DNA of 64,000 nucleotides from Micromonospora sp. WMMD1128. Its GTDB lineage: Bacteria; Actinomycetota; Actinomycetes; Mycobacteriales; Micromonosporaceae. The notes beneath the pieces were generated by a model. It was not told where the DNA came from. It searched no databases and was given only the letters and a program-made list of their open reading frames with translations. Where the stretch lies: positions 6,040,001 through 6,104,000 of the forward strand of contig NZ_CP114902.1 in NCBI RefSeq assembly GCF_027497235.1. Reading direction: 5' to 3'. Positions 26,175 through 33,895 of this stretch are shown here, piece after piece (the stretch's first letter is position 1; each line of letters starts with the position of its first letter). The position numbers were made by a program, and so were the translations under genes.

Positions 26175-27140
26175 ATGACGGCTGCCGTGCTGCGGGCGCT
26201 GCGCTCCGACTGTCCCGTTCCGCCCCGGATCTCCCCGTACGCCGACGAGGTGCAGGGCTGGCTGGCCACCCGGCTGGACCGGCTCGGCCTGCCGCTCGAC
26301 CCGGCCACCCGGCGGCGGCTGACCCGGTCCGGTTTCGCCAGGTACGCCGGCCGGCTCTACCCGGACGCCAGCGAGGCCGACCTGCGCGTGCTGACCGCGC
26401 TGTTCACCTGGTTCTTCCTGGTCGACGACGCCTGCGACGGCCCGGACCGGCTGACCCCGGCGCAGATCCGCGCGCTGCGCGACGGCACGCTCGCGCTGCT
26501 CCGCGACGGTCCCCGGGCCCGCCACCCCGGCTTCGCCGGCCCGCTGCGCCGGCTGCTGGTGCAGGCGTGGCGGGAGCCGCGCCGCCGGATGCCGGCCCGG
26601 TGGCGGCTGCGGTTCGCCGACGCCGTCGCCGACCACCTCGACGGCGTCTCGCGGGAGGCGGCGGCCACCTCGACCGGCCGCCCGCCAGGCGTCGCCGAGT
26701 ACATCCGGCTGCGCCGGGCCACCTCGGCGGCGTACGTGTCGTACCCGCTGATCGAGTTCGCGTCCCGGCGACCGCTGCCCGACGCGGTCTACCACCATCC
26801 CGCGCTGCGCCGCCACGCCGACCTCGGCAACGACCTGCTCTCCTGGTTCAACGACATCGCCTCGCTGGAACGCGACCGGGCCGTCGGCGGCGGGCACAAC
26901 CTGGTGCTCGCGGTGGCCGGCGAACGGGGCGTGCCGGTGCCGGCCGCGGTCGACCTGGTGGCCGGGCACTGGCGGGCCGAGATGAGCCGCTTCATGGCGT
27001 TGCGCGCGGCGGTGCCGTCGTTCGGTCCGGCGCTGGACGAGGCGGTCACCGCCCACCTCGACGGGGTGGCCGCCGCCGTCCGGGGCACGGTCGACTGGAC
27101 GTTGGAGAGCGCCCGCTACCCGGTGGCCGCGGCGCCCTGA
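26175..27140 (+). CDS. Class I terpene synthase family protein
   Basis: 321 residues. The Asp-rich motif is DDACD starting at residue 84, and the second metal motif NDIASLERD starts at residue 226 (N, D, S and D/E positions all present). The aromatic-rich helices and HNLVLAV match bacterial mono- and sesquiterpene cyclases, which ionise a prenyl diphosphate with three Mg ions. Length is slightly shorter than many sesquiterpene synthases (330-360). An adjacent GTG at 26172 is possible; the ATG at 26175 is closer to a normal AAGG spacing. It lies between ubiX (divergent) and mqnP (convergent). No cytochrome P450 or prenyl transferase for a product is adjacent, so the product cannot be named. 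Confidence 0.85.
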   Translation: MTAAVLRALRSDCPVPPRISPYADEVQGWLATRLDRLGLPLDPATRRRLTRSGFARYAGRLYPDASEADLRVLTALFTWFFLVDDACDGPDRLTPAQIRALRDGTLALLRDGPRARHPGFAGPLRRLLVQAWREPRRRMPARWRLRFADAVADHLDGVSREAAATSTGRPPGVAEYIRLRRATSAAYVSYPLIEFASRRPLPDAVYHHPALRRHADLGNDLLSWFNDIASLERDRAVGGGHNLVLAVAGERGVPVPAAVDLVAGHWRAEMSRFMALRAAVPSFGPALDEAVTAHLDGVAAAVRGTVDWTLESARYPVAAAP

Positions 27141-27177
27141 CCCGCCCCGGCGCGCCCTGCCCCGGACCGCTGCCCGC

Positions 27178-28080
27178 TCAGGGGCGCAGGTCGAGCCGGA
27201 TCACCAGGTCGAGCAGGGCGAACACGAACAACGCGATGCCGACGAACCCGTTGGCGGTGAAGAACGCCCGGTTGACCCTGCTCAGGTCGGTAGGACTGAC
27301 CACCAGGTGCTGGTAGCCGAACGCGACCGCGGTGAACGCCAGCCCGATCCACCAGAGCCAACCGAAGCCGACGAGCGCGCCGAACCAGATGAACAGCGCG
27401 AACGTCACCACGTGCGCGACGGTGGAGGCGTGCAGCGCGAAGCGGCGGCCGTACCGGGCCGGCACGCTGTGCACGCCGATCTCCCGGTCGATCTCCGAGT
27501 CCTGGCAGGCGTAGATCAGGTCGAAGCCGCCGATCCACAGCCCGACCGCCGCGCCGAGCAGCCAGGCCGGGCCGGACCTGGCCAGGGTGCCGGTGACCGC
27601 CAGCCAGGCGCCGACCGGGCCGACCGCCTGGGCCAGCGCGAGGATGGCGTGCGGCCAGTTGGTGAACCGCTTGCCGTACGGGTAGACCACGAGCGGCACC
27701 GCGGCCAGCGGCGCGAGCGCCAGGCAGAGCGGGTTGAGCAGGGCGGCGGCGCCCAGGAAGACCACGAGCGCGACGACCGCGCCCGTCCAGGCCGTGCGCA
27801 CGCTCACCGCCCCGGTGACCAGTTCCCGGTTGGCGGTACGCGGGTTCCGCGCGTCGATCCGCCGGTCGAGGATCCGGTTGGCGGCCATCGCGAACGTCCG
27901 CGCGCCGACCATCGCCACGGTGATCAGCAGCAGGTCGAGCCAGCGCACCCGCCCGCCGTTGACCTGCATCGCGGTCAGCGCGGACAGGTACGCGAACGGC
28001 AACGCGAACACGGAGTGCTCGATCGCGACGAGCTTGAGGAAGGACGTGACCCGGCCGGGCCGCTCCGCCACCGCGGTCAT
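27178..28080 (-). CDS. mqnP: UbiA-family prenyltransferase, menaquinone pathway
   Basis: A 300-residue membrane prenyltransferase. The two Asp-rich motifs that bind the prenyl diphosphate are NRILDRRIDARN (near residue 62) and DSEIDREIGVHS (near 185). About eight to nine hydrophobic helices follow the family. In the futalosine route it attaches the polyprenyl chain (MqnP). Its start codon overlaps the ubiD stop (ATGA, 28077-28080), so the two are translationally coupled. The terpene synthase gene converges on it from the other side. Confidence 0.88.
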   Translation of the reverse strand: MTAVAERPGRVTSFLKLVAIEHSVFALPFAYLSALTAMQVNGGRVRWLDLLLITVAMVGARTFAMAANRILDRRIDARNPRTANRELVTGAVSVRTAWTGAVVALVVFLGAAALLNPLCLALAPLAAVPLVVYPYGKRFTNWPHAILALAQAVGPVGAWLAVTGTLARSGPAWLLGAAVGLWIGGFDLIYACQDSEIDREIGVHSVPARYGRRFALHASTVAHVVTFALFIWFGALVGFGWLWWIGLAFTAVAFGYQHLVVSPTDLSRVNRAFFTANGFVGIALFVFALLDLVIRLDLRP

Positions 28081-29537
28081 CGGATCCCGTACTCCTTCCA
28101 GCGCTTGTCGACCAGCGCGACCACCTCGGGCGACATGGTCATCTCCTCGGGCCAGCCCCGGGTGTAGCCCTCGGTGGGCAGCTTGCGGGTCGCGTCGAGG
28201 CCCGCCTTGCCGCCCCAGAACTGCTGGTACGAGGCGTGGTCCAGGTGGTCGACCGGCCCTTCGGTGACCATCAGGTCGCGGGCGTAGTCGACGTTGCCGA
28301 AGGCGCGGAAGGCGACCTCGTGGTAGTCGTGCACGTCGCAGTCCTCGTCGACGATCACGATCAGCTTGGTCAGCGACATGAGGTGGGCGCCCCAGATCGC
28401 GTTCATCACCTTCTGTGCGTGCTTCGGGTAGCGCTTGCGGATCGACACGATCGCGCAGTTGTGGAAGACCCCGGCGGCCGGCAGGTCGTAGTCGACGATG
28501 TCCGGGATCATCAGCTTGAGCAGCGGTAGGAAGATCCGCTCGGTGGCCTTGCCGAGGCCGTGGTCCTCCTGCGGCGGCTTCGACGTGATGATCGAGTGGT
28601 AGACCGGGTCGCGCCGCATGGTCATGGTCTCGACGTGCAGCACCGGGAACGGCTCGACCGGCGTGTAGAAGCCGGTGTGGTCGCCGAACGGACCCTCCGG
28701 CAGCCGCTCGCCCGGCTCCAGGTAACCCTCCAGCACCACCTGGGCGTGCGCCGGCACCTGCAACGGCACGGTCAGGCAGTCGACCATCTCCACCCGCTCG
28801 CCACGCAGGAAGCCGGCGAACAGGTATTCGTCGATATCGCCAGGTAGCGGCGCGGTGGCCGCGTACGAGACGACGGGGTCGCAGCCGATGGCGATGGCGA
28901 CCGGGAGCCGCTGGCCGAGCCGCTCGGCCACGGCGTGGTGCGCGGTCGAGTCCTTGTGGATCTGCCAGTGCATGCCGAGCGTGTTGCGCCCGTGCTGCTG
29001 GAGCCGGTAGAGGCCCAGGTTGCGCTTGCCGGTCTCCGGGTGCTTGGTGTGGGTAAGCCCGAAGTTGTGGAAGATCCCGCCGTCACCCGGCCACACCTGG
29101 AGCCCGGGCAGCCTTCCGAGGTCGACGTCGTCGCCGGAGTAGACCACCTGCTGGCAGGGCGCGGTCTTGACCTTGCGGGGCGGCACGGACTTGAGCTGCA
29201 TGACCTTGCCGAGGCCCTCACGGATGCCGGACCAGCCGACCGGCAGCTCCGGCTTGACCAGCGCGCCGATCCGGGCGCCGATCTCGTCGAGCGTCTCGAC
29301 GCCGAGCGCCATGGCCATCCGCTTCTCGGTGCCGAACAGGTTGACCGCGACCGGCATCTCGCCCCGGGTGGGCCGCTCGAAGAGCAGCGCCGGCCCGCCG
29401 TCGCGGACGGTCCGGGTGACCACCTCGCTCATCTCCAGCGTCGGGTCGACCGGAACGGTGACCCGCCGCAGTTCCCCGGCGCGCTCCAGGGCCGCTAGGA
29501 AGTCGTTGAGATCGTCGTACGGAAAGCCACGCCCCAT
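28077..29537 (-). CDS. UbiD-family decarboxylase, menaquinone pathway
   Basis: A 486-residue UbiD-type decarboxylase that uses prenylated FMN from the UbiX partner. Recognisable parts are YSGDDVDLGRLPGLQVWPGDGG, EGPFGDHTGFYTP, KPPQEDHGLGKATERIFLP, and the C-terminal WGGKAGLDATRK. It fits the MqnM role in the futalosine pathway. The ATG at 29537 is preferred, with GGGAGG eight bases upstream; a GTG six codons earlier is less likely. The 4-base overlap with mqnP marks an operon. The promoter region holds a GGGGCCCC-type repeat. Confidence 0.88.
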   Translation of the reverse strand: MGRGFPYDDLNDFLAALERAGELRRVTVPVDPTLEMSEVVTRTVRDGGPALLFERPTRGEMPVAVNLFGTEKRMAMALGVETLDEIGARIGALVKPELPVGWSGIREGLGKVMQLKSVPPRKVKTAPCQQVVYSGDDVDLGRLPGLQVWPGDGGIFHNFGLTHTKHPETGKRNLGLYRLQQHGRNTLGMHWQIHKDSTAHHAVAERLGQRLPVAIAIGCDPVVSYAATAPLPGDIDEYLFAGFLRGERVEMVDCLTVPLQVPAHAQVVLEGYLEPGERLPEGPFGDHTGFYTPVEPFPVLHVETMTMRRDPVYHSIITSKPPQEDHGLGKATERIFLPLLKLMIPDIVDYDLPAAGVFHNCAIVSIRKRYPKHAQKVMNAIWGAHLMSLTKLIVIVDEDCDVHDYHEVAFRAFGNVDYARDLMVTEGPVDHLDHASYQQFWGGKAGLDATRKLPTEGYTRGWPEEMTMSPEVVALVDKRWKEYGIR

Positions 29538-29566
29538 GCCCCCATCCTCCCCCACCCCTCCGGGGT

Positions 29567-29623
29567 GTAAGGAGGGGGCCCTTGTTAACGCATTTGGTAG
29601 AGGCGGGGGCCCTTCTTAACAAC
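29567..29623. repeat. GGGGGCCC-type double-hairpin repeat, copy 3 (in a divergent promoter region)
   Basis: Arms GTAAGGAGGGGGCCCTTGTTAAC and GGCGGGGGCCCTTCTTAAC flank the linker GTTAACGCATTTGGTAGAGG. Unlike the other copies it lies between divergent starts (ubiD at 29537, hydrolase at 29665), where a terminator would be unexpected. Confidence 0.75.
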
Positions 29624-29664
29624 CACCCGCCGCATGGACCGAGGTCAACCGGGTAGGTGGCGGG

Positions 29665-30537
29665 ATGGGTGACGGGCGGGTGCCGGCGGGGTTCAGCGAG
29701 CAGCGGGCCCAGGTGGGCGACGTGGGGATCAACTATGTCCGGGGTGGCCGGGGGCCGACAGTCGTGCTGCTGCACGGCTACCCGCAGTGCTGGCGGATGT
29801 GGCGGCACCTGCTGCCCGAGCTGGCGCAGTCGTACCAGGTGATCGCCCCCGACCTGCGCGGCTTCGGCGACAGCGACGCCCCAGCCGGCGGGTACGACAA
29901 GAAGACCGTCGCCGCCGACCTGCACGGGCTGCTCACCGGGCTCGACCTGGCCGGGGACATCCGGCTGGTCGGCCACGACCTGGGCACCATGGTCGCGTAC
30001 GCCTATGCCGCCGCCCATCCCGACGCCGTCACCCGGCTGGCGCTCACCGAGGCACCGATCCCCGACGAGAGCATCTACACGATCCCGGCGCTGACCGCCG
30101 CCGGCCCGGCGGTGTGGAACTTCGGTTTCTTCACCGTCCCCAACGGCCTGCCCGAGCAGCTCGTCGCCGGCCGGGAGGCGCTCTGGGTCGACCGGTTCAC
30201 CGACTCGATCATGGTCAACAAGGGCAGTCTCGGCCCGGACGAGATCGAGGAGTACGCCGGCCACCTGCGCGACGAGGCGCACCTGCGGGCCAGCTTCGCC
30301 TACTTCCGCGCATTCGGGCAGGACATCGCGGACAACACGGCGTACCGGGGCACGAAGCTGCCGATGCCGGTGCTCGCCGTCGGCGCGGAGGCCAGCCTCG
30401 GCGGCCAGGTGGCCGAGCAGGTGCGCCGATATGCCGACACGGTCACCGGCGAGGTGGTCGCGGACTGCGGCCACTGGCTCTTCGAGGAGCGGCCGGCGCA
30501 GCTCGCCGCCCTGCTGTTGCCGTTCCTGAAGGGCTGA
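29665..30537 (+). CDS. Epoxide-hydrolase-like alpha/beta hydrolase
   Basis: 290 residues. Conserved parts are LLHGYPQCWRMW (oxyanion HGxP), PDLRGFGDSD, the nucleophile elbow VGHDLGTMVA with Asp rather than Ser, and the catalytic His in CGHWLFEERP. An Asp nucleophile with the HGYP loop is typical of soluble epoxide hydrolases and fluoroacetate-dehalogenase relatives. No signal peptide is seen. It is divergent from ubiD; no pathway link is evident. The substrate is unknown. Confidence 0.85.
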   Translation: MGDGRVPAGFSEQRAQVGDVGINYVRGGRGPTVVLLHGYPQCWRMWRHLLPELAQSYQVIAPDLRGFGDSDAPAGGYDKKTVAADLHGLLTGLDLAGDIRLVGHDLGTMVAYAYAAAHPDAVTRLALTEAPIPDESIYTIPALTAAGPAVWNFGFFTVPNGLPEQLVAGREALWVDRFTDSIMVNKGSLGPDEIEEYAGHLRDEAHLRASFAYFRAFGQDIADNTAYRGTKLPMPVLAVGAEASLGGQVAEQVRRYADTVTGEVVADCGHWLFEERPAQLAALLLPFLKG

Positions 30538-30549
30538 CGAACGCCCAGG

Positions 30550-30741
30550 TCAGAGCCGCCCGGCCGACACCACGAACGCGCGCCACGCGGCCGGGCGGAA
30601 GGTCAGCACCGCGCCGTCGCGGTCCTTGCTGTCGCGTACGCCGACCACGCCGGGAACGTTGTCGGCCACCTCGACGCAGTTGCCGCCGTTGGTGCTGCTC
30701 CGGGTGCTGGTGCGCCACCGGGCGCCGCTCAGGTCCGCCAT
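30550..30741 (-). CDS. DUF397 protein, distal copy
   Basis: 63 residues: ARWRTSTRSSTNGGNCVEVAD, then VGVRDSKDRDGAVLTF and a basic C-terminus. This matches the DUF397 family of small proteins encoded next to XRE/DUF5753 regulators in actinomycetes (as with WhiJ-type loci in Streptomyces), where the pair is thought to act together in development. It differs from the proximal copy at only about nine positions, so the duplication is recent. It lies downstream of the proximal copy on the same strand. Confidence 0.85.
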   Translation of the reverse strand: MADLSGARWRTSTRSSTNGGNCVEVADNVPGVVGVRDSKDRDGAVLTFRPAAWRAFVVSAGRL

Positions 30742-30794
30742 GTCTCCGCCACCTCCGTCAACAACTCCATCGACTGCCGGGACGACCGGACCGC

Positions 30795-30986
30795 TCAGTG
30801 CCGGCGGGCCGACGCCACGAACGCGCGCCACGCGGCCGGGCGGAAGGTCAGCACCGCGCCGTCGCGGTCCTTGCTGTCGCGTACGCCGACCACGCCGGCA
30901 AGGTTGTCGGCCACCTCGACGCAGTCCCCGCCGTTGGTGCTGCTCCGGGTGCTGGTGCGCCACCGGGCGCCGCTCAGGTCCGCCAT
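30795..30986 (-). CDS. DUF397 protein, proximal copy
   Basis: 63 residues, nearly identical to the distal copy (NGGDCVEVADNLAGVVGV replaces NGGNCVEVADNVPGVVGV). Its ATG at 30986 lies 13 bases inside the 3' end of the XRE gene, the usual translationally coupled arrangement of an XRE regulator with its DUF397 partner. The family probably antagonises or modulates the regulator, by analogy only. Confidence 0.85.
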   Translation of the reverse strand: MADLSGARWRTSTRSSTNGGDCVEVADNLAGVVGVRDSKDRDGAVLTFRPAAWRAFVASARRH

Positions 30987-31765
30987 GTCTCCGCCACCTC
31001 CGTCAGCAACTCCATCGACTGCCGGGGCGGCAGCGCCTCGCCCTCGATCGACTCCCAGGACGACCGGACCGCGAGCACGTCCTCGGTGCGGTCGATCACC
31101 TGACCCTTGAGCTGATCGTCGAGATAGACGACGTCCTCCCCGGAGGGCAGCGTAGCCAGCACGAAGGCCCCGGCGACACCGGAATACGCGCCGGTCGAGG
31201 CGGGCACCACCTGGATCCGTACCCGAGGATTTTCGTCGGCCACCTTGACCAGCCGCAACACCTGCTCGCGCATCACCAGCGGACCGCCGACCGGACGACG
31301 CAGCACGTGCTCGTCCAGCATGGCGACGAGGTGCGGTGGCTTCTCCCCGGCCAACACCGCCTGCCGGGCGAGCCGAGCCTCCACCCGCCGCTCCACCTCC
31401 GCCTCGTCGAACAGGCCGACGCTGCGGAACAACGCGCGGGCGTAGGCCGACGTCTGCAACAGCCCCGGCACCACCGTGTTCTCGAACGACCGGAGCACGG
31501 TCGCCTGTCGCTCGTTGGCCTCCCACTCCCGCATCCACTGCGGCGACCCGAGCCGGGCCAGCATCCGGCCGAACACGCCACAGGTGTCGAGCGCCACGTC
31601 CACCCGGTCCCAGAAGTCCGGCGGCGGCCTACGCGCGCCGGTCTCGACCATTGCCACCGTTGACGGCGAATAGCTGATCGCCTTCGCCAGATCCTCCTGG
31701 GTCATCTTCCGGGCCGCCCGCATGTGCCGCAGCTCCTCGATCAACACCTGCAAGCGCTCGTCCAC
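30974..31765 (-). CDS. XRE-family regulator with DUF5753 domain
   Basis: 263 residues. An XRE helix-turn-helix at about 8-60 (MTQEDLAKAISYSPSTVAMVETG) is followed by a DUF5753 domain (about 80-250; VVPGLLQTSAYARAL, MLDEHVLRRPVGG, VQVVPASTGAYSG-like pattern). The GTG at 31765 has AGGAGG seven bases upstream; a GTG six bases earlier is too close to the SD. Its end overlaps the proximal DUF397 gene. Such pairs are abundant in Streptomyces and Micromonospora and control development or secondary metabolism in a few studied cases. Confidence 0.88.
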   Translation of the reverse strand: MDERLQVLIEELRHMRAARKMTQEDLAKAISYSPSTVAMVETGARRPPPDFWDRVDVALDTCGVFGRMLARLGSPQWMREWEANERQATVLRSFENTVVPGLLQTSAYARALFRSVGLFDEAEVERRVEARLARQAVLAGEKPPHLVAMLDEHVLRRPVGGPLVMREQVLRLVKVADENPRVRIQVVPASTGAYSGVAGAFVLATLPSGEDVVYLDDQLKGQVIDRTEDVLAVRSSWESIEGEALPPRQSMELLTEVAETWRT

Positions 31766-31998
31766 CCGCACGCCTCCTCACGGTCGCGCACCGCGTGTCT
31801 CACCGACCTCACCGACGACTCGGCCCCACACACAGGGTGACCATACGCCTTCCCGTAGTGGTCACGCCGTCCCGAAACTGTGCACAGCGGAATCGTTCGG
31901 ATCCGAGCCGAAAAGGACGGACGAAACCGCGGAGGGGCCGTCCGGTACGTCGGCGGCGGACGGCCCCTCCCGCCAGCCCGGCGACCGAGGAGGAAGCG

Positions 31999-32247
31999 AT
32001 GATGCGACGCCACGACCCGCACCGGCCACTGTGGCTCTGCCGGGCCTGCGGCGGCCCGTGGCCGTGCGGCACAGCCCGACTCACCCTGCTGGACGAGTAC
32101 GCGGACCGCGTCGCCCTGTGCATCTACCTCGCCGGGATGCTCTACACCGCCGTCGAGGATCTGCACCGGCTCGATCCGCGCAACGCGCCGAAGCCGGCTG
32201 CCCTGCACGAGCGCTTCCTCGGCTGGGCCACCCCACGCCGTGGTTAA
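31999..32247 (+). CDS. Small Cys/Trp-rich hypothetical protein
   Basis: 82 residues beginning RRHDPHRPLWLCRACGGPWPC, where two C-x2-C or C-x(n)-C-type Cys pairs sit in a Trp-rich head that could bind a metal, then a helical part (LTLLDEYADRVALCIYLAGMLYTAVEDL). GAGGAGGAA precedes the ATG by five to eight bases. It is divergent from the XRE gene, and similar small ORFs are often found beside XRE/DUF397 loci. The TAA stop (32245-32247) comes from a GGGGCCCC-type repeat. The function is unknown. Confidence 0.7.
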   Translation: MMRRHDPHRPLWLCRACGGPWPCGTARLTLLDEYADRVALCIYLAGMLYTAVEDLHRLDPRNAPKPAALHERFLGWATPRRG

Positions 32248-32299
32248 GGCGGGGCCCCTTGTTAACGCATTAGGTAGAGGCGGGGCCCCTGCTTAACAG
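32243..32299. repeat. GGGGCCCC double-hairpin repeat, copy 4 (terminator)
   Basis: GTTAAGGCGGGGCCCC and its partner arm flank GTTAACGCATTAGGTAGAGG, then GGCGGGGCCCCTGCTTAAC. It lies between the convergent small ORF and the abiEii gene, and its GTTAA provides the stop codon of the former. Confidence 0.8.
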
Positions 32300-32329
32300 C
32301 GCAACTCAAGCGACGGCGAACGTGGACGT

Positions 32330-33211
32330 TCATCCTTCCGGAGCGATACGAGCCTGCTGCCAGTGCTGAATAATGATCTTGTGGGCCTCGGTCGCGGATG
32401 TAACCGCAAGCCCGATCTCCGCCGCCAGGACCTCGTAACGCACGGCCCACGACGGCGGAGGATCAGGCAAGTCTTCCGGGACAGCGTGGGAGCGCCGGAT
32501 GGAGAAGACGTGGTGGACACGCCCAACCAGTTCGGCATCAGCCGACACCCCATCCTCCACAAGCAGGACCAGGTCGATCAGGTCTCTCACTCGGGTGGAT
32601 TCCCCGGTCTCATAGAGCCGGGTCAGGGCGTGCAGCTTCTCGGCGTACTGCTGTCGCAGGTCAGCGACCCACATCGAGCGCGTGGGGATGTGCGCAAACG
32701 CCAACTCGTCCGGCAGTTCACGCAGTTCCACCCCGCCGAGTTCCTCTGCACGGGCCACCACATCGAGCTTGATCTTGGCGAAAAGCTGCCCCGCAAGGCG
32801 GCACTCGACCGGGAGCCGCCAGGCTGGGCGCCCGTACGCGTCGTCGCGCAAGCGAGCCGGTGCGGCTGCGGAGTAGACGAAACAGTCCCCGTCCGGATCG
32901 ACGAGCAGGGCTTCGGTGAGCGCCTCGTGGAGTTCCGATCCGTCGGCCGGGTCGCTCACCAGACCCGGACGCATGACCAGGTCGACGTCGCGCGTCGATC
33001 GCGCCAGTCCGGGTCGCCGCAGCTCTACTGCCATGCCGCCCTTCAGCACCCAGATGTCGGCGTTGTCGTGGACGAGCCGGACCAGAAGACGAGCGAAGGC
33101 AAGGCGACGGCGAAGCCAGTTCGGGTCTCTACCCGACACCCGCGCCCGTTGAAGTATCCGATCATCAAGGGCGGCACGGAGTGCGGAGGCCGTCGCGTAT
33201 CTCTTGCTCAC
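32330..33211 (-). CDS. abiEii: AbiEii-family nucleotidyltransferase toxin
   Basis: 293 residues. The DNA-polymerase-beta-type nucleotidyltransferase core is visible as LKGGMAVELRRPGLARSTRDVDLVM (residues about 56-80), with further parts FAKIKLDVVARAEEL and EKLHALTRLYETGESTRVRDLIDLVLL. It fits the AbiEii/AbiGii toxin group of type IV toxin-antitoxin systems; family members can modify tRNA and arrest growth, and AbiE systems can abort phage infection. It overlaps its antitoxin gene by four bases (33208-33211). The gene is visibly less GC-rich than its surroundings, which points to recent acquisition. Confidence 0.85.
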   Translation of the reverse strand: MSKRYATASALRAALDDRILQRARVSGRDPNWLRRRLAFARLLVRLVHDNADIWVLKGGMAVELRRPGLARSTRDVDLVMRPGLVSDPADGSELHEALTEALLVDPDGDCFVYSAAAPARLRDDAYGRPAWRLPVECRLAGQLFAKIKLDVVARAEELGGVELRELPDELAFAHIPTRSMWVADLRQQYAEKLHALTRLYETGESTRVRDLIDLVLLVEDGVSADAELVGRVHHVFSIRRSHAVPEDLPDPPPSWAVRYEVLAAEIGLAVTSATEAHKIIIQHWQQARIAPEG

Positions 33212-33801
33212 CGACCCGCCGCATCCAGCGCCACCTGCACCCCGAGTTCCGCTGTCGGGCTGAGCTCGGTGGCGGCGGCGCGGAGGCGGCGTGGTGTGGT
33301 CAGACCTCGGCTGAGCGCATCAGCGACGGCGTCGTTGAGCCACTGCTGTTCGATCCGCTCGTCCGCGCACTCCGCCAGGGCTCGGCTTGGTGTGGTCACG
33401 CGAAATCCCTCCCGATCCTCTGTGTGCTCGGCGGGAGGGAGGTCGCGGTGCAGCACGACGCCGGCAGTCGACCGTCGGAATCGTGGCGGCACCGACAGGT
33501 GCACCACGGCCGGGTCGAGGTCCCCGAGGTCGTGCAGGGACAGCGCACTGGCATGGCTCACGACGCCCTTCCCGCCGCTCCACAGCACCCAACGGATCAG
33601 TGGGGCGAACTGATGCGCCGGCCAGTCCGGAATCTGGAAAATTCCTCGATCGACCCGCACCCAGTTGCCACAGTCGACGTGGTACTTCTGAGCCTGGTGT
33701 GTGTATCCCGCCTCCACGGCCTGGGCAGCCGTGAAGTAGCCATGCTGACGGACAGCCAGGCCGAACAGCCTGCGCCTGTGCTGTTGCCGGTCCACGCGCA
33801 C
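33208..33801 (-). CDS. abiEi: AbiEi-family antitoxin/autorepressor
   Basis: 197 residues. The N-terminal 60 residues form a winged-helix-like part (FGLAVRQHGYFTAAQAVEAGYTHQ) and the rest matches AbiEi-type antitoxins (RVDRGIFQIPDWP, SHASALSLHDLGDLDPAVVHLSVP, TTPSRALAECADERI). AbiEi represses its own operon by binding inverted repeats upstream, and its C-terminal domain counteracts AbiEii. The GTG at 33801 is used, but 33795 (GTG) is also possible. The upstream gap is AT-rich and carries AAACTA/TAGTTT repeats. Confidence 0.82.
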   Translation of the reverse strand: MRVDRQQHRRRLFGLAVRQHGYFTAAQAVEAGYTHQAQKYHVDCGNWVRVDRGIFQIPDWPAHQFAPLIRWVLWSGGKGVVSHASALSLHDLGDLDPAVVHLSVPPRFRRSTAGVVLHRDLPPAEHTEDREGFRVTTPSRALAECADERIEQQWLNDAVADALSRGLTTPRRLRAAATELSPTAELGVQVALDAAGR

Positions 33802-33814
33802 ACATCAAAGTAAC

Positions 33815-33868
33815 AAACTAAAGATAATTTGTAGTTTCTGACCCAGCCACGGCGCGAAACTAAAGTTT
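33815..33868 (-). promoter_or_regulatory. AT-rich operator region of abiE
   Basis: AAACTA (33815-33820) and TAGTTT (33832-33837) form an inverted repeat; AAACTAAAGTTT (33857-33868) is a second one. The run is strikingly AT-rich within this genome and lies directly upstream of the abiEi start. It fits AbiEi autorepression, which in studied systems uses paired inverted repeats. Confidence 0.55.
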
Positions 33869-33895
33869 TTCTGTAGCAATGCGCAAAACGCCGAG

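Larger units (their letters stand above)
30549..31026. repeat. 245-bp tandem duplication carrying DUF397 genes and the XRE 3' end
   Basis: The segment around 30549-30781 recurs at 30794-31026 with a constant offset of 245 bp and few changes. Each copy holds a DUF397 ORF; the spacer of the outer copy keeps about 40 bases matching the 3' end of the XRE gene, showing that the unit was [XRE end + DUF397]. Confidence 0.85.
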
